Below, one piece after another: positions 19,716-29,462 of a DNA stretch of 64,000 bases. The notes under the pieces were generated by a model, which was not told where the DNA came from, did not search any database, and saw only the letters and a list, made by a program, of their open reading frames with translations. The translations under genes were made by a program, and so were the position numbers. Source of the DNA: an uncultured bacterium (GTDB taxonomy: Bacteria; Cyanobacteriota; Vampirovibrionia; Gastranaerophilales; JAILCC01). The stretch's first letter is position 1, and each line of letters begins with the position of its first letter. The stretch spans positions 62,001 through 126,000 of the forward strand of contig CASDUJ010000006.1 of NCBI GenBank assembly GCA_949283935.1, written 5' to 3'.

Positions 19716-20255
19716 ATGAAGAACACACTTCAACAAAAGACAAATATCTCCAGAGAGAAACTAGCAGTACTAGAAGAATTATTATCTACAAAACAAAAAG
19801 AATACGAAGCTACTGCATCAGAATATAATCAACAAAACAAAGATAGAGAAATAGATATTCTTTGGCAAGAATTAAAAACTCATAGAGAAGAACGTTCTCC
19901 AGGAGTATATCTTTCAATAGGATTTGTTGTAGGAGCATTAGCTATGTTTCTTATGACTTCTATAATAAATTTTGGAGTCCAAAGCGAAAATACAGCAGAT
20001 TTTAATTTATGGAAAAAGAGCAGTATTTCTTCGAAAAACGCATCAATTAATGTAGCTCCTGCCAGCAATGCTGGTGAAGTTTTAAACAATATGACATACA
20101 CAATAAAAAGTGGCGACACATTAGAAACTATAGCTGTAAAATATTACGGAATAGCAAGTCAAGCTAATGTAGCAAAAATACAACGTGCAAATGACATAAA
20201 AAATCCTCATAGTATTCAAATAGGCCAAACTATAACTATTCCTTTAGCAGAATAA
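19716..20255 (+). CDS. membrane protein with C-terminal LysM domain
   Basis: 179 residues from the ATG at 19716, which has GAGG six bases upstream; a TTG ten codons earlier lacks one. The N-terminal 60 residues are charged and coiled-coil-like (KLAVLEELLSTKQKEYEATA). One transmembrane helix follows (about 63-85). The extracytoplasmic C-terminus (about 127-179) is a LysM domain (YTIKSGDTLETIAVKYYG...IQIGQTITIP), which binds peptidoglycan. The layout suggests a link between the cytoplasm or inner membrane and the cell wall. It is followed ten bases later by the diguanylate cyclase gene. Confidence 0.82.
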   Translation: MKNTLQQKTNISREKLAVLEELLSTKQKEYEATASEYNQQNKDREIDILWQELKTHREERSPGVYLSIGFVVGALAMFLMTSIINFGVQSENTADFNLWKKSSISSKNASINVAPASNAGEVLNNMTYTIKSGDTLETIAVKYYGIASQANVAKIQRANDIKNPHSIQIGQTITIPLAE

Positions 20256-20265
20256 GGTATAGCAA

Positions 20266-22098
20266 ATGGAAAAAGAAAAAATTATTAGAGGTATTTCATA
20301 TGCACTTTTGATTTTTTTTGTATTGAGTTTTTTGACTCTTTTAACAAAAGAAATACCCTTTGCAGATAATTTTTTTAAATCTTTAGAAGTTAAAAGTTTT
20401 GATTTTAGAGAAAATATACTAGCTAACATATACGGCCAAAAAAGAACAGACAATTCGAAACTTGCTTTAATAGTTATAGATGATGATTCAATGGAAAAAT
20501 TAACCGAACGTTATGGTTCTTGGCCTTGGAACAGAAGTTCTTATGCAGACATTATTCGATATTTGGTTAAAGATCAAGCTGATACAATATTTTTAGATTT
20601 TATGTTTTTAGGATTTCACCAAGGTAATGAACAAAAGGATTGGGATTTTATTAACGAAGTAAGCAAAAACAAAAATATTTATATAGCTTTAAATTTTGAT
20701 TTTCGCAAAAGTGAAGAAAATAGCGAACTACCTTTAGAGTTAGCAGCTAATTTGGATAACAAAAGTTTGTCAATAGATTTTAAGGATTTTACTTTTACAA
20801 ATGTTAGAAGTATTATTCCTGAGCTTATGAAAGCAGCCTCAAACATTGTTTTTATAAATTACCAAAGAGATAATGACGGTATATCAAGAAGAGCTCCAAG
20901 TTTTTTTGTATACAAAGAAAAATATTACCCATATGCTGCATTAAAAATTGTTCAAGATTATATGCTTAGAAATAATATTATTGGAAGTGAAAAATTTACT
21001 ATTACTTCTGATAATTATCTTGTGATGGGTTCTAAAAAAACAAAACTTGATCGAGAAGGTTACTTAGTATTAAATTGGCACAACAAAAGTAATGTTGAAG
21101 AAATTCCATTTTGGAAAGTAATTGAAGGGAAAGTAGAAAAAGGATATTTCAAAGATAAAATAGTAGCAATAGGAGCAAGTGCTGTTTCATTAGCTGACAC
21201 AAAAAGCACACCTCTTGAAAGATATCTTCCAGGGGTGAAAATTCACACTACATATATGAACAACTTATTAAATTCAAATGCCATAAAACCTGTAGATTTT
21301 AAATTTAATCTTTTAATAACTTTTGTTTTTATTTTTACAACTAGTATTTTACTTTTTAAAATAAATTCAAATTTATTCAATGCAATTAGTGTAATATTAT
21401 TAATTATTTTGTATGTTTTATTTTCCACTTGGATTTTGGCGAAATACAATTTATGGATTGATTTAGCATATCCAATATTTTTAATTTTATCTACATATAC
21501 TGTTGTCTATGTTGTTAAATTTATAAGAAAATCTCAAGATTTTGAAAAGACATACAAACTTGCCACAACAGATGGATTAACGGAATTATACAATCACAGA
21601 TATTTTCAAGAGCAAATGATTGCAAATATTGACACAGCTAAAAGATACAAGAACAATTTTAGTTTAATTATAATAGACATAGATTTTTTCAAAAAATTTA
21701 ATGATAAATTTGGACATCAATCAGGTGATGCTGTTTTAAAACAAGTTGCTGGAATTTTAAAAAAATCTGTAAGAGCTTCTGATATTGTTGCGAGATACGG
21801 AGGAGAAGAAATGGCAATTATTCTCACAAATACTAATCTTGAAGATGCTCAAATTACAGCGAACAAAATTTGCAAAGCTGTTGCCAATAAACCTTTTAAA
21901 CTTGTTGGAGGTATTGAATGTAAAGTGACCATAAGTCTTGGGGTAGCAACTTATCCAATGCACGGAGAGAAGCCTCAAGATTTAATAGAAATAGCAGACA
22001 AAGGTTTATACAATGCAAAAGAAAATGGAAGAAATCAAGTAGGTAAAATTCCTTATGTTGAGCCAAAACAAAATGAAGAAAATTCTTTAGAGGAGTAA
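20266..22098 (+). CDS. CHASE2-domain diguanylate cyclase
   Basis: 610 residues. An N-terminal helix (about 10-27) leads into a periplasmic CHASE2 sensor domain (about 30-340; note [22 protein letters not shown] and [11 protein letters not shown]). Three more membrane helices (about 348-420) precede a cytoplasmic GGDEF domain from about residue 432. The active site reads GGEEM at 512-516 instead of GGEEF, and the RxxD inhibitory site (RASD) stands at the usual five residues upstream. It should make cyclic di-GMP in response to an unknown external signal. Its stop is separated from asnS by two bases; the shared transcript is probably incidental. Confidence 0.9.
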   Translation: MEKEKIIRGISYALLIFFVLSFLTLLTKEIPFADNFFKSLEVKSFDFRENILANIYGQKRTDNSKLALIVIDDDSMEKLTERYGSWPWNRSSYADIIRYLVKDQADTIFLDFMFLGFHQGNEQKDWDFINEVSKNKNIYIALNFDFRKSEENSELPLELAANLDNKSLSIDFKDFTFTNVRSIIPELMKAASNIVFINYQRDNDGISRRAPSFFVYKEKYYPYAALKIVQDYMLRNNIIGSEKFTITSDNYLVMGSKKTKLDREGYLVLNWHNKSNVEEIPFWKVIEGKVEKGYFKDKIVAIGASAVSLADTKSTPLERYLPGVKIHTTYMNNLLNSNAIKPVDFKFNLLITFVFIFTTSILLFKINSNLFNAISVILLIILYVLFSTWILAKYNLWIDLAYPIFLILSTYTVVYVVKFIRKSQDFEKTYKLATTDGLTELYNHRYFQEQMIANIDTAKRYKNNFSLIIIDIDFFKKFNDKFGHQSGDAVLKQVAGILKKSVRASDIVARYGGEEMAIILTNTNLEDAQITANKICKAVANKPFKLVGGIECKVTISLGVATYPMHGEKPQDLIEIADKGLYNAKENGRNQVGKIPYVEPKQNEENSLEE

Positions 22099-22100
22099 TT

Positions 22101-23393
22101 ATGAATTTTGTAAGAATTAAAGATGTAAACAAATACGAAGGACAAGAAATAAAAATAAAAGGATGGGTATACAATAAACGTTCTAGTGGTAAATTACATT
22201 TTTTACAAATTAGAGATGGTTCAGCAGAAATTCAAGCTGTAGCTTTCAAAGGAGATTTACCGGACGAAATATTTAATCTTACAGATAAAATTACTCAAGA
22301 AACATCAGTAGAAATACAAGGAATAGTAAACAAACATGAACGCTCAAAAATTGGCTACGAAATTGCTTTAAAAGATATAAAAATTATTGGAGAAAGTTGT
22401 GATTATCCAATTTCACCCAAAGAACATGGTGTAGATTTTCTTATGCAAAATCGTCATTTATGGTTAAGAGCACCAAGACAAAGAGCCATTTTAAAAATTC
22501 GTCATGCAATAATAACATCCATAAGAAAATTTTTTGACGAAGAAGGATTTGTTTTAATAGATGCTCCCATTTTTACTCCATCCGCTTGCGAGGGAACAAC
22601 AAATCTTTTTGAAACAGAATATTTTGATACAAAAGCTTATTTAACCCAAAGCGGGCAACTATACATGGAAGCAGCTGCAATGGCTTTTGGAAAAGTTTAT
22701 TGTTTTGGTCCTACCTTTAGGGCTGAAAAATCTAAAACCAGAAGACATTTAACTGAATTTTGGATGGTTGAACCAGAAGTAGCTTTTAACGACATATATG
22801 ATAATATGGATTTGGCTGAAAATTTTCTTGTTTATATAGTTAATTATGTTTTACAAAATTGCAAAGAAGAATTAGACCTTTTGGAAAGAGACATTTCCAA
22901 ACTTGAAAAAATAAAAAAACCCTTTGCCCGTATTACTTATGATGAAGCCATAGAAATTTTACATAAAAAAGGAAATGAAACACCTTGGGGCGAAGACTTC
23001 GGAGGAGATGAAGAGACTTTAATTTCAGAAGAATTTGAAACTCCCGTTATGATTTACAAATATCCAGCAGAAGTTAAAGCTTTTTACATGAAACAAGATC
23101 CTGACAATAAAAAACTTGCAATGTGCGTTGACGTAATTGCCCCTGAAGGTTATGGAGAAATTATAGGAGGAGGTCAACGCGAAGAAAATATGAATATACT
23201 TTTATCTAAAATTAAAAAACACAATTTACCAGAAGAAGCTTTTGATTGGTATTTAGATTTGAGAAAATATGGAAGTGTTCCCCATTCAGGTTTTGGTTTA
23301 GGAATAGAAAGAACTGTTGCTTGGATATGTGGCTTGCATCATGTAAGAGAAACTATTCCATTTCCAAGACTTATGGATAGAATTCGCCCATAA
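22101..23393 (+). CDS. asnS: asparaginyl-tRNA synthetase
   Basis: 430 residues, class IIb aminoacyl-tRNA synthetase charging tRNA-Asn. An N-terminal OB-fold anticodon domain (residues 1-110, [24 protein letters not shown]) precedes the catalytic domain with motif 2 ([21 protein letters not shown]) and motif 3 ([27 protein letters not shown]). The ending TIPFPR is typical of AsnRS and not of AspRS. GAGG lies eight bases before the ATG, inside the end of the cyclase gene. Its presence points to direct Asn-tRNA charging in this organism. Confidence 0.95.
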   Translation: MNFVRIKDVNKYEGQEIKIKGWVYNKRSSGKLHFLQIRDGSAEIQAVAFKGDLPDEIFNLTDKITQETSVEIQGIVNKHERSKIGYEIALKDIKIIGESCDYPISPKEHGVDFLMQNRHLWLRAPRQRAILKIRHAIITSIRKFFDEEGFVLIDAPIFTPSACEGTTNLFETEYFDTKAYLTQSGQLYMEAAAMAFGKVYCFGPTFRAEKSKTRRHLTEFWMVEPEVAFNDIYDNMDLAENFLVYIVNYVLQNCKEELDLLERDISKLEKIKKPFARITYDEAIEILHKKGNETPWGEDFGGDEETLISEEFETPVMIYKYPAEVKAFYMKQDPDNKKLAMCVDVIAPEGYGEIIGGGQREENMNILLSKIKKHNLPEEAFDWYLDLRKYGSVPHSGFGLGIERTVAWICGLHHVRETIPFPRLMDRIRP

Positions 23394-23399
23394 AAGATA

Positions 23400-23840
23400 T
23401 TAATTGGCTTCAACCATAAAAGTTACAGGCCCATCATTAAGAAGATTTATTTCCATCATTGCTTTAAAGACTCCCGTTTTAACAGATAAACCACAATTTT
23501 TCAAACATAAAACAAAATATTCATAAAGTTTATTTGCTTCTTCAGGATTTTTAGCATTATCGAAACTAGGACGAGTACCTTTTTTACAATCAGCCGCTAA
23601 AGTAAATTGAGAAACAACCAAAATTTCTCCTTTAATATCTGTTACAGAAAAATTCATTTTCTCATTTTCATCTTCAAAAATACGTAGTTTAAGAATTTTG
23701 TTAACTAAATAATCTGCTTGTTTTTGGGAATCATTTTTTTCAACACCTAAAAATATTAATAAACCCCCATTAATTTGCGAATATTTTTGTCCTTTTATCG
23801 TAACATTTGCAAATTTAACTCTCTGTATTAACGCTTTCAT
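23400..23840 (-). CDS. dtd: D-aminoacyl-tRNA deacylase
   Basis: 146 residues, the usual DTD length. It hydrolyses D-amino acids (and glycine) wrongly attached to tRNA. The two signature motifs are visible: SQFTL (SQFTLAADCKKGTRPSF) and NDGPVTF near the C-terminus, the NxGP(V/F)T motif. It overlaps the upstream plsC gene by 26 bases and is the last gene of the aroA-plsC-dtd operon, ending seven bases from the convergent asnS. Confidence 0.95.
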   Translation of the reverse strand: MKALIQRVKFANVTIKGQKYSQINGGLLIFLGVEKNDSQKQADYLVNKILKLRIFEDENEKMNFSVTDIKGEILVVSQFTLAADCKKGTRPSFDNAKNPEEANKLYEYFVLCLKNCGLSVKTGVFKAMMEINLLNDGPVTFMVEAN

Positions 23841-24528
23841 GGGAATCTTTCTTTTCTCTTATTTTTTGAATTTTATCTTTTGCACTTTGCTCAATTTCGT
23901 AATCACCTAATTTAACTATAGCTTCGCACCATTGTTCCATTGTATCTGCAAGATCTTTTGATGGAGCAAATGGTTCACCAATTTTTATTACAAGCTTTTT
24001 GGAAAAAGGTATTTTACTAAATCCATTAGCTCCTTTAATAGAAACTGGTAGTATCTTAGCTTTTGCTGCTCTTGCTAAATATGCAAATCCAGGATTTATT
24101 TTGGTAATTTTCCCAGGTAAATCTCTGTTGCCTTGAGGAAACATCGCAAGTATCCATCTTTTTGTTTTCATAATTGCTTGAGCAGTTCTAATTGTAGCTA
24201 TTTCTAATTTATTTCTGTCTACTGCAAAAGTACCAAGGGCAACAATAATAGGACACAAAATTGGTACATCATACAGTTCTTTTTTAGCCATATAAGCTAT
24301 AGGTCTTTGAGTTGCAAAAGAAACAAGTTCTGGATCAAGATAAGACGAATGAGTAGGAGCTACTAAAAATGATTCGCCTTTTGGGATATTTTCTCTTCCC
24401 ACAATTTTTACTCTGAAAAAAGTAATAACATAAGGTACTACAAAAATCCAAACAGCAATCCATTGAAAAATTTCTGTCAAAAAATTGTATTCTTTTGTTT
24501 CTCTTTTTGCGTAATTTCTTTTGGCCAT
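23815..24528 (-). CDS. plsC: 1-acylglycerol-3-phosphate acyltransferase (PlsC family)
   Basis: 237 residues. An N-terminal membrane helix (about 20-38) leads to the acyltransferase domain with the HX4D motif (THSSYLDPE), the FAVDR block (GTFAVDRNK) and a FPQGNRD segment in place of the FPEGTRS motif. It likely makes phosphatidic acid at the inner membrane. The Glu-to-Gln and Thr-to-Asn changes in the third motif mean another lyso-lipid acceptor is possible. It sits between aroA and dtd. Confidence 0.85.
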   Translation of the reverse strand: MAKRNYAKRETKEYNFLTEIFQWIAVWIFVVPYVITFFRVKIVGRENIPKGESFLVAPTHSSYLDPELVSFATQRPIAYMAKKELYDVPILCPIIVALGTFAVDRNKLEIATIRTAQAIMKTKRWILAMFPQGNRDLPGKITKINPGFAYLARAAKAKILPVSIKGANGFSKIPFSKKLVIKIGEPFAPSKDLADTMEQWCEAIVKLGDYEIEQSAKDKIQKIREKKDSHESVNTES

Positions 24529-24530
24529 TT

Positions 24531-25814
24531 TTATTCCTCTTTTAATTTTTCTATTGTTTGAACAAATTCAGGGAAAGATGTATTAACCCATTGAAAATCA
24601 TTAATTATCAAAGGTTTTTCACAAATTAATCCTGCAATATAAGCACTCATAGCTAATCTATGATCATTATATGTCTCAATTATTTTATCACCTTTAAGTT
24701 TTGTTTTACCTTCTATTTCAAAACCATCGTCTTTTTCTTGTATACACATTCCTAATTTTGAAAATTCACAACACACAGCTTTTATTCTATCCGATTCTTT
24801 GTTTCTTAAATCCCAAGCATCTTTTACAATAGTTTTTCCTACAGCTTGTGAAGCTAAAATTGTAATAACAGGCAATTCGTCAATTAAACGTGGAATTAAA
24901 TTACCTTGTATAGTTATACCTTTAAGATTTTCGCTATATGAAACTTTTATGTCAGCAATTTCTTCATTACAAATTATTCTTGAATTTAGTATTTGAATGT
25001 TTACCCCCATTTTTTTCATTACATCTATAATGCCTGTTCGTGTTGAATTTATGCCAACATTTTTTATTGTTATTTCAGCATTAGGAACAATTGCAGCAGC
25101 AACTAAAAAGAACGCAGCCGATGAAATATCTCCTGGAATTATTAAATCACTAGGGTAAAGCTCTGAAGGAGTAATTCCAATTTCCAAGCCATTAATTTCT
25201 ATATTAGCTCCCAAATATTTAAGCATTCTTTCAGAATGATCTCGGGATTGAAATGGTTCAGTAATAGTTGTTTTACCCTTAGCAAAAAGTCCTGCAAATA
25301 ATAAACAAGATTTTACCTGCGCACTTGCAATAGGAGAAACATAATTTATTCCATTAAGTAAAGACTTTTTTATAATTAAAGGAGCTTTGAAATCATTATT
25401 TTTAGAAGAAATATTAGCTCCCATAAGCTTTAAAGGCTCTATAATTCGCTTCATAGGTCTTTTAGATAAACTCTCATCACCTTCAAGTATACTTTCAAAA
25501 TTTTGTCCAACTAAAATTCCACTTAAAAGTCTTATCGTAGTGCCTGAATTACCAACATAAAGAGGTTTTTGGGGGTTAGAAAGCTCTTTGCATTCTAAGC
25601 TAAAATTTTTTTCATTTTCAAAATCAATTTTAGCTCCAAGTTCTTTAAATATTTTCAAAGTATTTTGACAATCCTCTCCTTGAGAATAGTTTTTTATTTT
25701 TATTTTTCCTTTACATAAAGCTCCCAACATTACTGCACGATGACTAAGAGATTTATCAGGAGGAACTTCTATTTCGCCTTTTAAAGTTTTTATTTTTTCA
25801 ATTTTTAATTGCAT
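24531..25814 (-). CDS. aroA: 3-phosphoshikimate 1-carboxyvinyltransferase (EPSP synthase)
   Basis: 427 residues, full length. It transfers the enolpyruvyl group of PEP to shikimate-3-phosphate in aromatic amino acid synthesis. It has the substrate site PPDKSLSHRAVMLGAL, the LYVGNSGTTIRLLSG motif, SKRPMKRI, and RNKESDRIKAV near the C-terminus. The loop reads NSGTT where glyphosate-sensitive class I enzymes have NAGTA; Ser or other changes there occur in class II enzymes, but tolerance cannot be judged from this. It is the first gene of its operon; the gene after it starts two bases on. Confidence 0.95.
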   Translation of the reverse strand: MQLKIEKIKTLKGEIEVPPDKSLSHRAVMLGALCKGKIKIKNYSQGEDCQNTLKIFKELGAKIDFENEKNFSLECKELSNPQKPLYVGNSGTTIRLLSGILVGQNFESILEGDESLSKRPMKRIIEPLKLMGANISSKNNDFKAPLIIKKSLLNGINYVSPIASAQVKSCLLFAGLFAKGKTTITEPFQSRDHSERMLKYLGANIEINGLEIGITPSELYPSDLIIPGDISSAAFFLVAAAIVPNAEITIKNVGINSTRTGIIDVMKKMGVNIQILNSRIICNEEIADIKVSYSENLKGITIQGNLIPRLIDELPVITILASQAVGKTIVKDAWDLRNKESDRIKAVCCEFSKLGMCIQEKDDGFEIEGKTKLKGDKIIETYNDHRLAMSAYIAGLICEKPLIINDFQWVNTSFPEFVQTIEKLKEE

Positions 25815-25913
25815 AATAAAATTATTTTAACATGAAAAATAATTAGTTCTTTACACCTTTAATAATATTTGTTTAGTAAAAAACAAACAATGTCATAATT
25901 AAACAAAATATAG

Positions 25914-26465
25914 TTGGAGAATTTTTATGGATATTTATCTTTTATGCCCAATTGTACCATTTTTATAAATGGTATTAGAGAAAAATTCCTTGTTTATAAA
26001 AAAGGAGCAATGAAAGATAAAATTAAAGCAATTGAGAAAATTACTGAATTGCCTGAAAATTTCTCAAAACTGGAAATAAATAATTCTCAATTTAACAATT
26101 ATTTTGAAATTTATACAGATAATCAACAAGAAGCTTCTAAATTTTTTGATGAATACACTTGTAATAATTTAGTTATGTATTATCAAGAAAATATTCTTCC
26201 CATAAATGGTTTTCTCATTGTTATTGATTCTAATTGTTTATCTTTATTTTATAATTATGTTAAATATAAAGATTTATTTGAATTTTCTATATGTTATTCA
26301 TTAAATAAATTAAAAGAACTTTTTGAATTATTTGCTAATTCAATTGATTATTCTGTAAAAATTATTGATATCTTAGATTTAAAACGTTTAAACCCAAATA
26401 ACAACTTATTGTCTGAAAAAACTGAAACTTTAGATAATAATGAAGAAAAACAACAGGAAATATAA
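25914..26465 (+). CDS. hypothetical protein, start uncertain
   Basis: 183 residues if the TTG at 25914 is used, 173 from the ATG at 25944. No family is recognised. The protein is soluble, rich in Asn, Ile, Lys and Phe, with a short N-terminal hydrophobic piece (CTIFINGIREKFLVYKKG) and an Asn/Glu-rich tail. The only good ribosome binding site (GGAG, 25915-25918) points to an ATG at 25927 in another frame, which ends after 13 codons. So the first codons are doubtful: a small upstream frame, or a frame error near the start. It is divergent from aroA and 57 bases before the mla operon. Confidence 0.55.
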   Translation: MENFYGYLSFMPNCTIFINGIREKFLVYKKGAMKDKIKAIEKITELPENFSKLEINNSQFNNYFEIYTDNQQEASKFFDEYTCNNLVMYYQENILPINGFLIVIDSNCLSLFYNYVKYKDLFEFSICYSLNKLKELFELFANSIDYSVKIIDILDLKRLNPNNNLLSEKTETLDNNEEKQQEI

Positions 26466-26471
26466 TTATAC

Positions 26472-26501
26472 TTTTCATAGACTATTTCTTTGTGATATAA
26501 T
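26472..26501 (+). promoter_or_regulatory. promoter of the mla-lpxK operon
   Basis: A perfect TATAAT (26496-26501) is preceded by TG two bases upstream (TGTGATATAAT context) and by TTTTCA (26472-26477) at 18 bases. The leader to the ATG at 26523 would be about 15 bases. Confidence 0.55.
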
Positions 26502-26522
26502 CAAAACAAAAAAGAAAGTCTA

Positions 26523-27335
26523 ATGGAACAAATTTATATAAAAAATTTTATAAAAAACAGTATATTTTTCAAAATATTTTCAAGTGCATTTTGTACTTTT
26601 GCAAAAACGCTTGAAACAATTGGTTATATTGGATTTAATTTACGAGATGTGTTTATTTTAGTTCTGAAAGGTAAAGTAAGTATTAAAAAAACAATTTCAG
26701 AAGCTGCAAGAATAGGAGTAGATTCACTTCCTTTGGTGATAATGATTTCTTGGCTTGCAGGAATGATTATTTCTTTGCAACTAGCAACAGAAATGGTAAA
26801 ACAAGGCGGAGGAAATTTCGTGGGAGCTTTTGTTACTCTTGTTATGTTAAAAGAATTAGGCCCTATTATGGCTGCTTTTGCTATAGTTTTTATGGAAGGA
26901 TCTTCTATAGCTGCTGAAATTGCTTCTATGAAAGTTACAGAACAAATAGATGCCATGAAAACATTAAAAGTTAATCCCATTCAATATCTAATAGCTCCAA
27001 AAGTTACTGCAGCAATTTTAATTGTTCCTCTTGCTGTAATAATTGCTTGTACTACGGGAATTTTAGGAGGTTTGTTTACTAGTGTAGCTCATACAGAACT
27101 TACTGCTGTTGGTTATTTAGAATCTGTTAGAATGGGATTGTTTTTAAAAGATATTTCTGCAAGTCTTGTCAAAGGTGCCGTTTTTGGTGGTATAATTGCT
27201 GTAGTTTGTGCCACCATAGGATACGAAACAAAAGGAGGAGCATTAGATGTTGGCAAAGCTACTACAAAAGGAGTTGTTTGGTCAATTACAATTGCAGCAA
27301 TATTTGATTATATTATTTCAGCATTATTTATATAG
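26523..27335 (+). CDS. mlaE: MlaE-type ABC permease (outer-membrane lipid transport)
   Basis: 270 residues, inner-membrane permease of the MCE lipid-transport system that keeps outer-membrane lipid asymmetry. It has about five to six hydrophobic helices and the family block SLPLVIMISWLAGMIISLQLA, then LKELGPIMAAF, EIASMKVTEQIDAM and KGAVFGGIIAVVCATIGYETKGGA. It is first in an operon with the ATPase (6 bases on), the MCE protein and lpxK. Cyanobacteria and chloroplasts (TGD1) use the same family. Confidence 0.93.
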   Translation: MEQIYIKNFIKNSIFFKIFSSAFCTFAKTLETIGYIGFNLRDVFILVLKGKVSIKKTISEAARIGVDSLPLVIMISWLAGMIISLQLATEMVKQGGGNFVGAFVTLVMLKELGPIMAAFAIVFMEGSSIAAEIASMKVTEQIDAMKTLKVNPIQYLIAPKVTAAILIVPLAVIIACTTGILGGLFTSVAHTELTAVGYLESVRMGLFLKDISASLVKGAVFGGIIAVVCATIGYETKGGALDVGKATTKGVVWSITIAAIFDYIISALFI

Positions 27336-27341
27336 GTTAAT

Positions 27342-28064
27342 ATGATAGAAGTTCAAAATATTTTCAAAAAATTTGATGACAAGGAAGTTTTAAAAGATAT
27401 AACCTTTAAAGTTGAAAAGGGGGAAACTCTTGCAATAGTAGGAGTAAGTGGTTCAGGCAAAAGTACTATTTTAAAAATTATAAGTGGTCTTTTAAAACCT
27501 GATAGTGGACAAGTAATTTTAGGCGACAAAAATTTTGCAATGTTGTTTCAATATTCTGCATTATTTGACAGTTTAAATATAGCAGATAATATTTCTTTTG
27601 CTTTAGATGAAAGAGAAGATTTAAAAGGTAAATACACAAAAGCACAAATAAAAGAAATAATAAAAGAAAAATTAAACATAGTAGGTTTATCAGGCATTGA
27701 AAATAAATATCCAAATGAATTATCAGGGGGTATGCAAAAACGTGTGAGCTTTGCCCGTGGAATAGTTACTGACCCCAAAATTATTTTATACGACGAACCT
27801 ACAGCAGGATTAGATCCAATTTCTTCTACTGTTATTGAAGATTATATGACTGTATTAAAAAAAGAGCTTAATGCAGCATCAATTGTTGTAACTCACCAAA
27901 TGTCTACAATAACAAGAACAGCAGACAAAGTTATAATGTTATACAATGGACATATTGTTTGGAATGGGACACCAAATGAAATGTTAAAAGCTGACAATGA
28001 ATATACAAAACAATTTGTTGAAGCACAAAAAGATGGTCCCATGAGAACTTCTGCAGGAATTTAA
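27342..28064 (+). CDS. mlaF: MlaF-type ABC ATPase
   Basis: 240 residues, cytoplasmic ATPase partner of MlaE. It has Walker A GVSGSGKST, a Q-loop in AMLFQYSALFDSL, the signature LSGGMQKRVSFARG, Walker B IILYDEPTAGLDP and the H-loop VVTHQM. The GGMQKR signature is specific for the MlaF/TGD3 branch. It follows mlaE closely and precedes the MCE protein by 18 bases. Confidence 0.94.
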   Translation: MIEVQNIFKKFDDKEVLKDITFKVEKGETLAIVGVSGSGKSTILKIISGLLKPDSGQVILGDKNFAMLFQYSALFDSLNIADNISFALDEREDLKGKYTKAQIKEIIKEKLNIVGLSGIENKYPNELSGGMQKRVSFARGIVTDPKIILYDEPTAGLDPISSTVIEDYMTVLKKELNAASIVVTHQMSTITRTADKVIMLYNGHIVWNGTPNEMLKADNEYTKQFVEAQKDGPMRTSAGI

Positions 28065-28082
28065 TTTAAGAGGATAAATAAT

Positions 28083-29459
28083 ATGAAATTTTCACCGGCA
28101 TTAAAAGTAGGAATATTAACACTTATAGCACTAACTATTTTAATTTTTTCTGTTATGTGGTTAAAAGGTCGAGCAATCAGTTCAGGTAATCGTATTACTG
28201 TAATGTTTCACGACGTAGATGGAATGAGAGCTGGTTCAGGAGTTCAAATTATGGGACTTAGAGTAGGACAAATTGAAGAAATTACTCCTTTTATTACACC
28301 TGACATAAGCTATGTAAATGTAAGATTTGTTATAACCGAACCAGGTATAGAAATACCTGTAGGTTCTGAAATTTCTATTCAACAATCAGGAATTATTGGC
28401 GAAAAATTTATTGAAATTACTCCTCCTCAAATAAATTATGTATATATGCCTTTAAAATCAGAAAAAACTTCCATTGGAGTACAAAAAGGAGACAAAGTTG
28501 AATTATACACATTTAATGATACAAAAGAAGATTACACTGTAGTTGGAGAAATAAAAAGCACAGAAACTGTTGATAGACTCTCTTTACCTTTAGAATTGAG
28601 AGAACAATACGAAGTACCTTATATAGCTAAAATAGGTTTTGTTTTAAATGTTTCGAATTTAGAACTTCCTCAATTATTTGAACCTAAAATTTTAAAAGTA
28701 GGAGAAAATCCTGTTTTAAGATTAAATAACAAAAACTCAAAAGTTTATTACATAGCTTCAGATTCACCATATACAATTGTTGAACCTGTTCGTATTAGAG
28801 AATTTTTAGATTTACAATTACAAGCAGCGAAAGCTTTAAACGAAACCAATAACAAAATAAATGCTGTTTTAAGTGATGATGTAATTATTGATATTAAAGA
28901 TGCTCTTAGAAATGTTAAAACTATTTCTCTTAAGACTACTGAACTTATAGACAAAACAACTATTCTTGTAGAAAGTTCCAAAAATGATATAGATGCTCTT
29001 TTAAAAATGGCTAATCAATTATCTGAAGAATTAGCTTTATTAGCAAATAATTTAAATACAATAGCAGGTGATCCAGAATTTCAAAAATCTGTTATTTCTA
29101 TGACAAAGTCGCTTGATGAATCATCAAAACAAATTTCAAATATTTTAGGAGATGAAAAAACTCAGCAAACAATTGCTTATTTAAATGAAACCATGAAAAA
29201 TGTTTCAGAAATTTCTGCATCAGTAAATGAATTAACTAAAGATGAAGAAATGAAATCTAAAGTTAACGATACCATAGACAATATGAACAAATCCATGTGT
29301 ATACTATCATCAATACTTGAAAAAGTAGATAACATACCGGCAAGTGAGCAGAAAAAAATTGCCGGAATTGTGAATGATGCAGCAGAGACATCGAAAAATC
29401 TTAAAAAATTCTCCGAAAAATTGAATAAAAGATTTTTGTTGTTTAGATTAATGTTTTAA
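28083..29459 (+). CDS. mlaD: MCE-domain protein (MlaD-like)
   Basis: 458 residues. One N-terminal helix (about 7-28) anchors a periplasmic MCE domain (about 37-115; VDGMRAGSGVQIMGLRVGQIEEI). A beta-rich stretch of about 120 residues follows, and then a long helical region (about 255-450) with heptad-like repeats, probably a coiled coil bridging the periplasm. It is much longer than E. coli MlaD (about 180) and closer in plan to cyanobacterial and TGD2-type proteins. It should carry phospholipid between the membranes with MlaE/MlaF; direction is unknown. Confidence 0.88.
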   Translation: MKFSPALKVGILTLIALTILIFSVMWLKGRAISSGNRITVMFHDVDGMRAGSGVQIMGLRVGQIEEITPFITPDISYVNVRFVITEPGIEIPVGSEISIQQSGIIGEKFIEITPPQINYVYMPLKSEKTSIGVQKGDKVELYTFNDTKEDYTVVGEIKSTETVDRLSLPLELREQYEVPYIAKIGFVLNVSNLELPQLFEPKILKVGENPVLRLNNKNSKVYYIASDSPYTIVEPVRIREFLDLQLQAAKALNETNNKINAVLSDDVIIDIKDALRNVKTISLKTTELIDKTTILVESSKNDIDALLKMANQLSEELALLANNLNTIAGDPEFQKSVISMTKSLDESSKQISNILGDEKTQQTIAYLNETMKNVSEISASVNELTKDEEMKSKVNDTIDNMNKSMCILSSILEKVDNIPASEQKKIAGIVNDAAETSKNLKKFSEKLNKRFLLFRLMF

Positions 29460-29462
29460 TTT

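Noticed and set aside
22060-22100. T-box leader before asnS
   Set aside because: Only two bases separate asnS from the cyclase gene, so there is no room for a leader.
25868-25887. terminator or operator hairpin TTTGTTT-N6-AAACAAA before the hypothetical gene
   Set aside because: It is only A-T pairs apart from one G-C, has no U-run, and is expected by chance in such DNA.
26624-26980. 118-codon minus-strand open frame opposite mlaE
   Set aside because: Mirror of the conserved MlaE sequence, with no independent signals.
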